Notes under the pieces: model-generated | Seen by the model: the letters and a program-made list of their open reading frames with translations, nothing else | The model's database searches: none | Told to the model about the DNA's origin: nothing | Assembly (NCBI GenBank): GCA_000787465.1 | Contig: JSYX01000434.1 | Span: forward strand, 1 to 29,625 | From: Thermomucor indicae-seudaticae | Lineage: Eukaryota > Mucoromycota > Mucoromycetes > Mucorales > Lichtheimiaceae | Direction: 5' to 3' | Length of the DNA: 29,625 nucleotides | Shown here: piece after piece, positions 1 through 11,590 of the stretch | How the letters are laid out: each line of letters begins with the position of its first letter | How positions within the stretch are numbered: position 1 is the first letter of the stretch | Translations under genes and position numbers: made by a program

Positions 1-1061
1 CAGTCACATTTGTGACGGAATAAGGGTATCCCCTCGCGATTACTTTGCAATGCCAGTATCATTACTCAATGTATACAGTCCTGAGACATCCGTTGCAAAG
101 AGAAACGCTGTACTGCATGTAAGCTCAAAGCGTGACCAAATTCGAAATCTTAAATTGAGCGTCTGTTTTTGAGCAGTTACATATACAAAATGAAGTGAAG
201 TGAAGCGTGTTCGACTTCGTCTGTGTGCCTCCTTGCTTCATTAGTGATCTGGAGAGGATAATGCTTAATGGCAAATGATAGCCTCAATATCAGTCCCTCT
301 TTTCAGTTCTTTCTATAGTCATTTCATTTTATTACAGATTGAACGCTTTTGGCACTTACGGCGTTATTTAATGACATAGCAATAAATGCAATATATCAAC
401 AGTGTAGAGTGTAAAGTATGCTCCTTGTGTGCAGAATTCTGCTTAGAAGCGCAAAAAGAGCTTCAGCGAAGGCCAAAATTCCAGCTCAGCATCGGATGCT
501 TTTCCGAGATGGATACGAAACTGCCATCTGTACAATGGAACGACATAGTACGCTTTTAACGTGGATATGTTATCTGATCCTGAATAAGTCTGGAACGAAA
601 TCTATCAGCAACGGAGTGGTAGGGAGTAGGACATATCACAGTGATATCGCCAGGAAGATGGTCCGAGCCATACCGTATCCTGAGACAAACATTTACTTGT
701 ACCATTCCGTAAAGGTGCTGCAGTCCGTCGACTGTCAAAATGCAATGTGTCATACAGTATATGACATCAGCATTTCCATTTTTTATAACAAAGCCTAGCA
801 TTGCGTTTAGGAAGAACTGTTAGAATAGCCATCAATGTGCCTCCCTTATTAACAATATCTTAACGCAGTAGACGGCAAATCATACTTGATAGAGTATAGA
901 TGTGCTTTTTGTCCAGATACAGGTATAGCTGAATATGCTTTGTTGGCGATGGGCCAATTTTTCCTGCACAGAAAACTCCGCCAACTCTATTCGCCATTTA
1001 CGCCTTTGTTCCGCATCAAACACAACCGTCTTTCCTTCTCCTTTCGTACTTCTTTTTCTTT
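1..1061. other. Intergenic region without a supported gene
   Basis: I see no convincing gene here. The longest open frame (418-798, +) has no recognisable domain, low-complexity pattern or splice-supported extension. The last 60 bases before 1062 are rich in C and T, as is common just upstream of fungal start codons, so the downstream part is probably the promoter and 5' leader of the antiporter gene. Confidence 0.6.
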
Positions 1062-4000
1062 ATGGAAAGGCGACCATCATCTCAAAGTAACCGGTCAAGC
1101 GCTAAAAGTCGTGGGCGACGATCATCGTCCTCTTCGTCTTCATCCAAGCGCGAGACTTTAGGAACGCGGACAAGCGATCGTGGACTTCCTCGCCGAAAGT
1201 CAACGCTAAAAAGAAGACCAACCATCAAACGTCAGCATCGAAGTAGAGCGTCTGTACATGATGACGAGGATGAACGTCACGACGAAATAGAGGAGCGAGA
1301 ACAAGATTATGAGGATGACGAAGAAGAAGAAGAGCGGAGACTAGAACGCAGCAGCAGTCGACGACGCAGTCGACGGAGGGATGGCGACGGATCATCGTCT
1401 GTTCACAGCCAGGATCGTGAGATGACACTCAAGGATCGACAAGAGGCATGTAACTGATGATGAACGCAATAATCGATGGGTTCTAACAAACCTGCAGGCA
1501 ATGAACAGAGAGCATCCGTTTGGTATGCCTATTTGGAAGCCAGCCTTGTATCGAAAGTCCAGATCAGTAGTCCGCAAGGCCAACTTGGCACTACACGCAT
1601 CCCCCATGGGTGCTTCGTCACATATCTATCTGAACCCTGGCAATATCCTATGGACTCTGCTGTTTGGATGGTGGCTTGCCCTGGTCACGTTCATTATTTC
1701 TTTGTTTTTACGCGTGATTCCCCCGCATGGTCGCGAGTACAGTACCGTTACTCGGGGCATGGCGTTTTACCTATTGTGGCCATTCGGTCGGTACGTGGAG
1801 CGTATCGTAGACTATGTACCAGAAGCACAGTCGCAGGAGGCACCAGACGAGGAAACTGGACTACTGCATCCCAGACCGCAGCACAAACACGAATCACATG
1901 TCAAGGCGTTCCTGACTCAAGTAGTCAAGAGTGGTCCCACAGGCTGGATCTATTACCTCTTCTATTTCACTGTAATTGGTAGGTTCATCATTGTTTTTGT
2001 CTGATAATTGCACTGATCCATGATGATAGGTCCTTTGCTGTTAATCACGTCCACCATTTGTTGGATGTGTGTCATCACTATACCAATGTCCAAACTAACT
2101 TATCGATTGTTTCGACATATGCGTCGTCATCCTCTCAGCCTTCGTTTCCCCTCTGGTCCGTTTCGCGCTTCAGAGCTTCATCCATCCGCTGGTCAACCTC
2201 CCGCTGTCATTTTGCTATGTACATACCAAGCGATCGGTCTTCAGTATTATAAGTATACGTATGAAGGCATCAACATTATCTTCATCAACCTCCTGTCACT
2301 CGTCTTTTTCGTCATCTTTGACGAATACGTCTTGCGACACCACTTTCCGGATTCCTTCATTGCATCTCCATTTTTAATCTTCGTCTTGTCGCTCGGCTCT
2401 GTCATTCCACTATCGTACTTTATCGGTATGGGCGTCAGTTCAGTGTCGGCACAGACGTCCATGGCGGTTGGTGCCGTCATCAATGCTACGTTTGGCAGTA
2501 TTATTGAAATCATTCTGTATGCGATTGCATTGATGGGCGGTAAAAGCACGCTTGTCGAAGGAAGCTTGATTGGCAGTATCCTGGTTGGCGTCCTGTTACT
2601 GCCGGGAAGCGCTATGGTAGGTGGCGGTATTAAACGCAAAGAGCAAAAGTTCAACGCAAAGAGTGCAGGTAAGCGACGATTGATGGCGAGAGATATATGC
2701 TTCTTACGTTTCGTTTTATTCAAGGTGTCACGTCAACAATGCTTATTATGGCCATCATCGGCGCACTGTCACCCACACTGTTCTACCAAATGTTTGGATC
2801 CGTGAGTGCCCATTCTGTCTGGATTCTATCCTGCCACCAGATCTGAATTCTTTCCCTTAGTTTGAATTACGTTGTACGGGTTGCCCTGATGAGATCCAAG
2901 AGGCAGCTGGCAAAGAATTTGCTTGTTCTCAGTGCCACTATGACCAGATGAACCTCATGAACGATCCGGTCTATCAAAATAACGTCAAACCTTTTATGTG
3001 GATGTGTGCCCTCATTTTACCATCAGTAAGTTCTCCAGTACGGCTGACTTTACAAGTGGCATTTAACCTAAGTCATCCGCGTTGTAGGCTTATATTATTG
3101 GCATGGTCTTTAGTCTTCACACCCATGTCGACATGGTCTGGAAGACGCCATCAAAGGAATCACATGAGCGTCGTGCCAAAGAGCGGGGTCAACAGTCTAT
3201 TGTTGGGTATACCCAAAAGTTGATGCCGTCATATCAGTCTACTTCGCAACCAGAGCAGCCACATCAGGAAGACGGTCATCGTTCAATCAATAAGCAGCAT
3301 GCTATGAGTGGTAAGTGCTCATGCGATGCCAGGTTGTCTCTGTGTTCCCTTTTCTGAATAACACGATTTAAAGAGCCTAGCATGCAAGTACCTATTGCAT
3401 CGGCCTCAGTACCAAACCTGCAACATAAGAATGACGGATCTCAACCTCAGCCAATTGTTATCCTTCATCCCAAAGACTTTGATCACGAAGACGACGACGA
3501 GGATGCAGACGAAGAAGTGGGTGGTCACGACTCACCTAATTGGGGCAAGACCAAGAGTTTCACTGTCCTCTTTGCATGCACTTTGCTCTACTCGATTATT
3601 GCAGAGATTCTTATAGATACAGTGGATTTCATCATGGCTGATCTCGCGCTTGATGAAAAGTTTCTGGGTCTCACGCTATTTGCCTTGGTATGTATGACTT
3701 GGGCCTAATTTAAGCTACCTGCCAGACTGCTAAAATCGGCATTTCGTTATAGGTACCCAATATTACTGAATTTGTGAATGCCATTGGATTTTCTATGCAC
3801 GGCAATATCGTCTTGAGGTAAGACTTAATACCAGAGACCGGGAATTGCTGTGCATTGATAGACATGATCCCATAGTATGGAAATCGGTTCAGCCTATGCA
3901 TTGCAAGTGTGTTTGTTGCAAATACCCGCCATGGTTGCATTCTCCTTGTGGTACAATCACGGAAAAGAAGAATTGGCACGCTTTACCTTCAGGTACGTGC

Positions 4001-4260
4001 CTTTATTTATTTCAGCCCCTAATTTTTATCTGCTCCGCTTATTTGTGGTATTTCACAGCTTGATCTTTCCCCGTTGGGACGTGATAGCGGTTATTATGTC
4101 GGTCTTTTTGCTTACCTACACTTACCAGGAAGGCAAATCCAACTACTTTAAAGGTTCTATTTTGATCTTGAGCTATTTCGTCTTAATCGCTGGGTTCTAT
4201 TTCATTCCTTCTTTCACAGAACATAGTGTCCTGATTGGGCTGAATCCAATGAGAATCTAG
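1062..4260 (+). CDS. Vnx1-type vacuolar cation/H+ antiporter (CaCA/CAX family)
   Basis: Exons: 1062-1445, 1498-1978, 2030-2668, 2725-2801, 2861-3025, 3088-3310, 3374-3687, 3753-3817, 3876-3992 and 4059-4260, giving 888 aa. Residues 1-128 are a disordered Ser/Arg then Glu/Asp-rich extension. Next comes the HPFGMPIWKPALYRKSRS block typical of long fungal CAX proteins related to yeast Vnx1. The first ion-binding repeat (INATFGSIIE) lies near residue 435. The second (VPNITEF then GNIVLSMEIGSAYALQ) is rebuilt across three exons. A paired CxxC (532-535, 549-552) precedes the middle membrane helices, and an acidic linker follows. The family exchanges monovalent cations or Ca2+ for protons at the vacuole or other endomembranes; which ion is used cannot be read here. 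Intron 1 must be GC-AG to keep the frame. An AATAAA lies at 4265-4270, just after the stop. Confidence 0.93.
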
Positions 4261-4441
4261 TGCGAATAAAGGAGTGACGAGTGAGCGAGACACACAAATA
4301 GAGAGAGACAGTTAGACCAAATCTCCCTACTTCCCCTAACCCCTTATTTTTTATATTGGAGGCGAAAGCGTACCGTCTATATCGCTTTTCTCTTTTCTAG
4401 CTTTACAATTACCCTATCCAATCCTTTATGTTTTAATTTAA

Positions 4442-7400
4442 ATGTCTATTAGGGATCTTGCTTGTTTACCTAACGATCCACAGCGCCGCGACGCTATTAT
4501 CAATTTATTACATTCTCGATTTAAAAATGATCAACCTTATACACACCTCGGTCACCACCGACTCGTAGTCATCAACCCGTTCAAGCAACTAGACCTACTT
4601 AATGATGCAGCCGTCCATCATTACGCCGAACAGGGGTACAAGGACCTTAGCAGTAATGCAACCACAACAACTCCAAGCGAACCCCACGTGTACGAACTAG
4701 CCACCAAGACTTACTATGTCATGCGGCGACGAGCAGAAGACATTGCGATCGTCTTGAGGTACTCGTTCTCGGTGAAATTCGGGAATGATTCGCATTAGGT
4801 TTACTGACAACGAGGGAGCAAAAAGTGGTCTGTCAGGGTCCGGTAAATCAACAACGCACCGACACTTATTAAACGAACTCTTGTACCTGTCAAGTCATAC
4901 TCGACGCGAAGACAAGTTGCGACGACAAATCATCAGCGCACAGACAATTTTGGAAGCGCTCAGCACAGCAGCAACGGCTGAAAATGTCTCCGCATCACAC
5001 ATGGGCCATTTTCAGACTCTTTACTTTAACGAGCGCGGTCGTATCCTCGGTGCGTATTCGGCAGTCTACCTCCTCGACAAGTTCCGGGTTACGTCGCCGC
5101 AAGGGAATGCCAACTACAACATCTTTTATCAGCTTCTTGCAGGCACGAGCGCACAGGAAAAGGCAGCTTTACATATTAATTATGCGGCGGATCATTTCAT
5201 GTACCTCAAAGACCCACAAGGCGACAGTCACCGTGCTGCACTTTACGGCCCACCGTCTGCGCGCGACGAAATCGCGTTTGGCGAGTTCAAGGCGGCGCTC
5301 AAGAAATGCGGTTTCAAAGCTAAAACGATAGCTCAGATATGCCAGTTACTGGCCGCCATCCTACACCTCGGTAACGTTCAGTTCGTTGGCAACAGCACCC
5401 AGGGCTCTTCTTCATCATCACCGTCTGGGCCGGCGTCGGGCCCTGCTGTGGTCAGCAACGAGGCATGTCGCATCAAGAACAAGGACACGCTCTCTCTTGT
5501 GGCCGCTGCGCTTGGTGTGGCTACAGCCAAGCTCGAAGCCACCCTGACACACAAGCTCAAGCTGCTCGGTAAAGAATTTTGTACTGCTTTCCTGACGGTT
5601 GAGACAGCCACCATGCAGCGTGACGCCTTGGCCCGAGCGTTGTACTCCATCTTAGTCCTGTGGATTGTGCAGCAGCTCAACGAAAAACTCGCACTTGGCG
5701 TGGATCATGATAAACACGCAAATACGATCAGCATCCTGGATCCCGTAGGATTTTCGCATCCACAGCAACAAAAAGTACACTCGTTTATCGATCTGTGCAC
5801 TCACTTTTGCGCCGAACGCATCTTGCAGCTTGAACGCGAATCCATTGCTAGGTCTGACCCGCTACGTAAACAAGACGGCCTTGCGATCGTTGCACCAACG
5901 CGCCCGTTCTTCCAGCCCACCTCCCTTGGATTTTTTCTGCACAGCGACGTCGTGCCGCTCCTCAACCGCGAATCTGAGCGGCTGCAAGCCTACGCGCTGG
6001 ACGCGACGGACGCCAATTTCCTGTCGATGCTCTACAAGCAGAAAAAAAAGCAGCAACAGCCCAATGACCCTTTCCGGGCTCTTGAAAAGAGCAAGTCGTC
6101 CGATCCACACTGTTTCGCTATCCAGCACCATGTCGCCACGGTCGAATACTCTGCGCAGGGCCTCCTCGAGAATAACCTGGACGCCCTGTCGCCCGACTTT
6201 GTCCTCTTGTTCCGGTACAGCTGCACAAACGCCTTCCTGCGTGAACTCTTTGAGAGCCCCGTTCTTTTGGCCACCGAGACACACCCGCGAGACGAGCGGA
6301 CGATCATCAAAGCGCAGTTGCCGGCAATGCCAAAGCAATGGATGCTGTCAATAACCAGCGACGAAAAGGAGGAGCAACAGAAGAGTACGATAGTGACGGC
6401 CATGGATCAGACGCTTCAAGGGATGAGTCGGCTTGTCACGCACCTGTCTCGGATGCGGCTATACCAGATCATCCATGTCGCGCCCAACGACCAGCAGAAA
6501 CCAGACGTCTTGAACACCGACTTTGTGCAGGCTCAGCTCGATGCGTTTGGTGTCTACGACTACATGTTAGACAACGATCTTGTTCCTTTCCAATACACGT
6601 TTGCAGACTTTTTAGAGCGCTACCAATACCTAGAGTCCATGCTGCTGCCCTTCACGACGTCGTCCACGGACAGCGCTTCGCTGCAAGACAAGGTGGTCAA
6701 GCTCGTGCACGTCATGCAATGGACAAACAGCCAGGCACAGGTCGGGCGCGAGCGTATTTGGATTGCCTATGATGTCTGGCACGATTTGGAAAACCATCTG
6801 CGAGTGTTGGAAAAAGAGGCAAGGATACGTGAACGTGAGGAACGGCTGGCAGCCATCGAAGCCGAAAAGGAAGCAGCACGAATCGCGGCAGAAGAGGCTG
6901 AGGCAGCAGCAGCAGCGGCGGCGGCAGCGGCGGCCCAGGAAGAAAGTAACCCGTTCAACGACCCAGAGGATATGGACTCGGATCATGATTTTTATGACGA
7001 CCGTACAGAAGTGGGCCATGGTCATGGGAGTGAGAAAGGTGGAAGTCAGTGGGGAGAAGACGACGACGACTTCGATGCTTATATGAATGGGTAAGCCTTC
7101 TTCTGCTCCACCATTTTTTTCTCGATATGCATATCATGGAACGAACATTTTCTCATCGTCTGGCTTGTTATGATATAAAAGGTTCGGTCCCAATTTGGAC
7201 ATGAGCAATATGGTTGAAGACCATCAAGTGCAGCCTCAAGAGGTCGTCGAGGAAGTTCCTATCACGAGGATCCGACAATGGTGGGCACGCTTTGTCTGGC
7301 TCTGTACTTGGTGGATCCCATCGTTTGCTTTAAAGTACATTGGAAACATGAAGCGAGAAGATGTCCGTATGGCGTGGCGCGAAAAGGTCACTCTCTGTCT

Positions 7401-10272
7401 ACTGATCTTTTTATTTTCGGCAAGCATCATCTTTTTCATTGTTGGCCTGGGACCCATCATTTGTCCCGGTACCAGTGAGCTATATGGCGCCGGGGATGTG
7501 TCTGTGCACCAAACCATCAACAACTACTGGATCAGTATCCGGGGCAAAGTCTACGACATGACGAACTTTGTCCAGAATCCACACGGCACCAGCACCTATA
7601 TGGCAACCAAGTCCACGCTGGAGCCTCTGGCAGGTCGCGACCTCTCTTATACCTTCCCACCACCTTTGACGACCGCTTGCGCAGGCTTGGTCACAGACAA
7701 TAGCATCACCGTGACACCCAACGATTCGATCGTCTTGGGTCCCTTTGTGCATTATTCAGGAGGCCAGCAGAGCGACAAGTCCTTGGTCCGCATGCAGGAC
7801 CCCCAGTGGCTCGAAAAATACTTTTACCCAGTCTTGAATCCAAACAAAAAGGGCGACCTGGTCATCTCACAGCAGCAGCTAAAAGGAGATTTTGAAGGCT
7901 GGGGACGACTGGCGCTCTCGATTGATGGCAAAGTGTACGATATCACGGACTACATGGATACCGCACGGCAGTATCCACGCGGCGCAACAGGTGTACCCAA
8001 CTATCACTACTTGGACGAGATGGTGGAAACCTTATTCATGAAAGCAGCTGGCACGGACGCCACCAACGAATGGAATCAGCTCAGCCAAAAGATGGACCCG
8101 ACCGCATTTGCGCAGAACAAGGCCTGCCTTGACAATGTGTTCTATATCGGGCGTCTCGACTACCGCGACTCGCTGCGCTGCACGTTTGTCAATTATCTGC
8201 TTCTCAGCTTTGCCGTTGTCACATCGCTCGTGATCGTCGTCAAGTTTTTGGCAGCCCTCCAGTTTGGCGGCGAGCCGATGCCAGAGGATCAAGACAAGTT
8301 TGTGATTTGCCAGGTGCCATGTTACACGGAAGACGAGGAATCGCTCAGAAAGACGATTGATTCACTGACGACCATGACCTATGACGACAAGCGCAAGCTC
8401 CTGTTCCTGATTGCGGACGGCATGATTATTGGCAGCGGCAACGACAAGCCCACGCCTCGGATCCTGCTCGATATCTTGGGACACGACGAGAAGGATGACC
8501 CTGAACCGGCCATGTTCAAGTCGGTTGGTGAAGGATCCAAACAGCTTAATTACGGCAAAGTCTACTCGGGACTCTATGCACACGAAGGCCATACAGTGCC
8601 TTATATTGTTGTGGTCAAGGTCGGTAAATCGACGGAGCGGACGAAGCCCGGCAACCGCGGCAAACGCGACTCCCAGATCATTTGCATGAACTTCTTGAGC
8701 AAGGTTCATTTTAACGCTGAGATGAACCCTCTGGAGCTCGAGATCTACCGCAACATCAAGCACGTGATTGGTATTGATCCTGCGCTGTACGAGTTCATTA
8801 TGATGGTCGACTCGGACACGGAGGTGTATCCAGATGCTCTCACGCGACTGGTGTCATGCATGTTGCACGATAGTAATATCATTGGTCTGTGCGGTGAAAC
8901 AGAACTGTGCAACGAGGATACATCATGGACGACGCGGATTCAAGTGTACGAGTATTACATTTCGCACCATCTCGTCAAGGCTTTTGAATCACTCTTTGGC
9001 TCGGTGACTTGCTTGCCAGGATGCTTTTGCATGTACCGTATCCGTACAGCCAGGAAGCGACAGCCGTTGATTGTATCACCGAGCGTGATCCGTGAGTACT
9101 CAGACAATCAAGTCGATACACTGCACAAAAAGAACTTGCTGCATCTTGGCGAGGACCGTTACTTGACAACCCTGATGATGAAGCATTTTCCACAGTACAA
9201 GTTGTCTTTTACACCTTATGCACGGTGTCGGACAGTGGCGCCTGACCGCTGGCGTGTTCTCTTGTCTCAGCGTCGTCGATGGATCAATTCGACAATCCAT
9301 AACCTCTTGGAACTGATCCTGCTCCCGGAACTATGCGGTTTTTGCTGTCTGTCGATGCGTTTTGTGGTGATGATTGACTTGATTGGTACGCTGACGCTGC
9401 CTGCTTCGGTCATATACCTCGTTTATCTGCTCTATATCGTGGGCTCCAACACGGGCCCAGTGCCTGTCATTGCGCTGGGCATGCTAGCGGGTGCCTACGG
9501 CCTTCAGGCGCTGATCTTTATCCTCAAGCGACAATGGCAGCATATTGGCTGGATGATCATCTACCTCCTCGCGATCCCAATCTTTAGCTTCCTCATTCCC
9601 TTGTATTCGTTTTGGCACTTTGACGATTTCTCTTGGGGCAACACGCGTGTTGTGGTGGGCGACAAGAAGAAGCAGATTATTGTGACTGATGACGAAAAGT
9701 TTGAAGAAAAGATGATTCCTTTGAAACGATGGGACCAGTATGAACTGGAGCTGCAACAAAACGAGACCAAGTCGCTGGCTTCAGAGCACACGCGCTTTTC
9801 AGACGACAATATCCCCCTTGGTGCAGTCTATCAAGAACAAGCTCCTCCTTCTCCTCCTCCTGCTACTGCTGCCGAGGAGAACCATCTAATGGTGCCTTTG
9901 CCAAGCTTGGGGTCGGAACGCCGGTTGTCTGAATTCTCAGTTGACTTGGCAGCCGTTCTGCATAATAACAGGACGACAAACGAGGAAGATCCGAATGACG
10001 AGGAAGCAGAAAGCAAGCCAATTCTGCCGGAGGACGATGAAATTGAGCATGAAATACGGCGTATCCTTGCAGGCGCCAATCTGGAGGCTCTTACCAAGAA
10101 GCAAGGTAAAGAGAGAGAGAAGTTTAAAAATGACGGCCTAAATACTTGAACTAACTCACTTTATTCAATCTTAGTGCGCGACCAACTATCACAGACATTT
10201 GGTGTTGATCTAACTATCAAGAAAGGCTTTATTAACGCCACTATTGAGAAAATTGTAGAAAATGAGTACTAA
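4442..10272 (+). CDS. Chitin synthase with N-terminal myosin motor-like domain (class V/VII type)
   Basis: Exons 4442-4758, 4826-7090, 7182-10105 and 10175-10272 give 1867 aa, normal for this family. The protein polymerises UDP-GlcNAc into chitin at the plasma membrane or in secretory vesicles. Residues 1 to about 740 are myosin motor-like, with P-loop SGLSGSGKS at 106-114, rebuilt across intron 1. A helical Glu/Ala-rich segment with an alanine run follows (about 765-805), then an acidic stretch. The synthase half has a membrane segment near 929-952, a cytochrome-b5-like region (about 967-1120, with KVYDMTNFV and KVYDITDYM), another membrane segment near 1200, and the glycosyltransferase core: MVDSDTEVYPDAL near 1401, GEDRYLTT near 1516 and QRRRW near 1556. 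C-terminal membrane helices follow. The last ~50 residues form a DEK_C-like domain completed by the short final exon. Upstream gene spacing is 181 bp. Confidence 0.95.
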
Positions 10273-10385
10273 ACATAAACCCTTGTATATACATAACATC
10301 ATCATTTGACTGTTTTATTTGATTGCGGCATAAAGTTCCCCACTTCTTTTCCCTTTTTTTTCCCATCTCTCTATTTTCCTTGCTC

Positions 10386-11378
10386 ATGTCAACCTTTGCC
10401 GATCCATATCCTCGCCGTCGAAGTGGTGTTGATATTCGCGGACGGTCTGTACAGCCTGACATTCTTGTTGCGTTACTGGACCGACCGAATGAAATGAAAG
10501 CCCTTGCCAGTCGCAATCCGCATTTTTACTCTGCCCTTGAGAACTACATTATAGAAACGCAAGGTGCGGATGCCTGGGCCGAGTTTCAGGATATCTGCTA
10601 TGCCTTGCGTCAAGAACTGAATGACCGGGAATGGATGGCAGCCATTTCCCGGTACTTGGCGAATAATCCAGCCTTTCTGGCAAAGTTTAAGGAAAGCGTG
10701 GGTTACGATGACCCTTCTACGCGTGGTGACGGTGGAAACGAACCCAGTGATTATTATGATGATGAAGATGAGGACGAAGAAGAAGTGGAAGAATTAGCCG
10801 AGGAACCGTCTCAATTTGCCAACCTTGTTGCAGCTGCGACGGCCGCTGCCGGGGACGAAGCTCCACCCCAGCGTCGGAAATCGTCCCAACTGTTGCATCC
10901 CATATTTCATCAGGCAATACCACAAAATGGATCGTCTTACAGTCGTCGACTTGATTTGATCCAGATGAGGCGTTACCCGGATATCCAGGAACGTCTTCCA
11001 CTTGTTTGTCCGGCCTTCTTTCGCAAAGCAAAGCAGCTCATGTCACGTGCATCGTGCTCTGACAAACTCTACAGTGCAGCACGTCGAAACTCCATCCTTG
11101 ACCAACAAGAACCGGATTCCACGGTTGCCGCTGATCTTGATGACCAGCCGAGATTCAATTGGTGCGAACACGGTCAGTTGGATGCCTACGACAAATTTGT
11201 CAAGACTGTCTGCACCACGCGTCGCGAACAGCCCGACGACGGTGAATGGGTTAATGCAGTCTTGGAAGCTCTCGATGGTTGGCCGGAGCTGCTAGATGAC
11301 CTCAGAGATATCGCTCGGTCACTAGATGAAGACGATGATCTGGAAGAAAAGGAAGAGGCTCCTGCCATTGTACAATAA
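10386..11378 (+). CDS. Unrecognised acidic protein with two similar helical (PAH-like?) modules
   Basis: A single exon encodes 330 aa. I do not recognise the family. Residues 62-106 and 266-310 resemble each other: both start DAW/DAY, then F, C, R-x-E, D-x-EW, and end with P-x-L/F and a hydrophobic helix. Residues 31-58 and 193-220 are also weakly alike (Met/Ile...Leu...Pro-x-Phe-Tyr/Phe...). The spacing of the first module recalls the paired amphipathic helix (PAH) fold of Sin3, but that is inference only. An acidic run lies at 122-140 and an Ala-rich helix at 145-155. An in-frame ATG at 10323 would add 21 residues that look like a signal sequence. I prefer 10386 because the added stretch is CT-rich, like a 5' leader, and lies only 51 bp from the upstream stop. 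AATAAA follows the stop at 11380-11385. Confidence 0.8.
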   Translation: MSTFADPYPRRRSGVDIRGRSVQPDILVALLDRPNEMKALASRNPHFYSALENYIIETQGADAWAEFQDICYALRQELNDREWMAAISRYLANNPAFLAKFKESVGYDDPSTRGDGGNEPSDYYDDEDEDEEEVEELAEEPSQFANLVAAATAAAGDEAPPQRRKSSQLLHPIFHQAIPQNGSSYSRRLDLIQMRRYPDIQERLPLVCPAFFRKAKQLMSRASCSDKLYSAARRNSILDQQEPDSTVAADLDDQPRFNWCEHGQLDAYDKFVKTVCTTRREQPDDGEWVNAVLEALDGWPELLDDLRDIARSLDEDDDLEEKEEAPAIVQ

Positions 11379-11590
11379 TAATAAACAAAACCCTGTTTTT
11401 TCCTTCATGTTAACAACATATACATATCCCATCTCTGCAGAAAAAAGAAACAGGATAAAATATCAAAACATTGGAAGAAAAACAAACGCGTGTAAAACCT
11501 GAGACAAGAAAGAGAGAGAAAGGAAGAAACTATGTATATATGTATATATAGAGACGTGATGAGCATAAGGGTGGAAAGAAAAAGAGAACT
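11379..11590. other. Short convergent 3' region
   Basis: This 212-bp spacer separates two genes that converge: the 330-aa gene from the left and kinesin from the right. It is A-rich, carries AATAAA at 11380-11385 and a TATA/TGTA low-complexity run near 11530-11552, and probably serves as the polyadenylation region for both strands. No ORF of note is present. Confidence 0.5.

Noticed and set aside
418..798. 126-codon ORF on the plus strand
   Set aside because: No domain, membrane pattern or splice-compatible extension; composition fits intergenic sequence.
1225..1428. Minus-strand ORF with several Cys and His residues
   Set aside because: It is the antisense shadow of the repetitive Ser/Arg/Glu coding exon of the antiporter.
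5862..6403. Minus-strand ORFs of 123-158 codons inside the chitin synthase
   Set aside because: They overlap the motor-domain exon, which is clearly coding on the plus strand.
8362..8763. 133-codon minus-strand ORF inside the synthase domain
   Set aside because: Antisense to conserved glycosyltransferase sequence; no independent support.
7195..10149. Synthase half as a separate gene ending at 10151
   Set aside because: A frame-compatible intron joins it to the motor half, and another joins it to a final exon completing the DEK_C domain. The alternative-transcript idea is kept as a finding.
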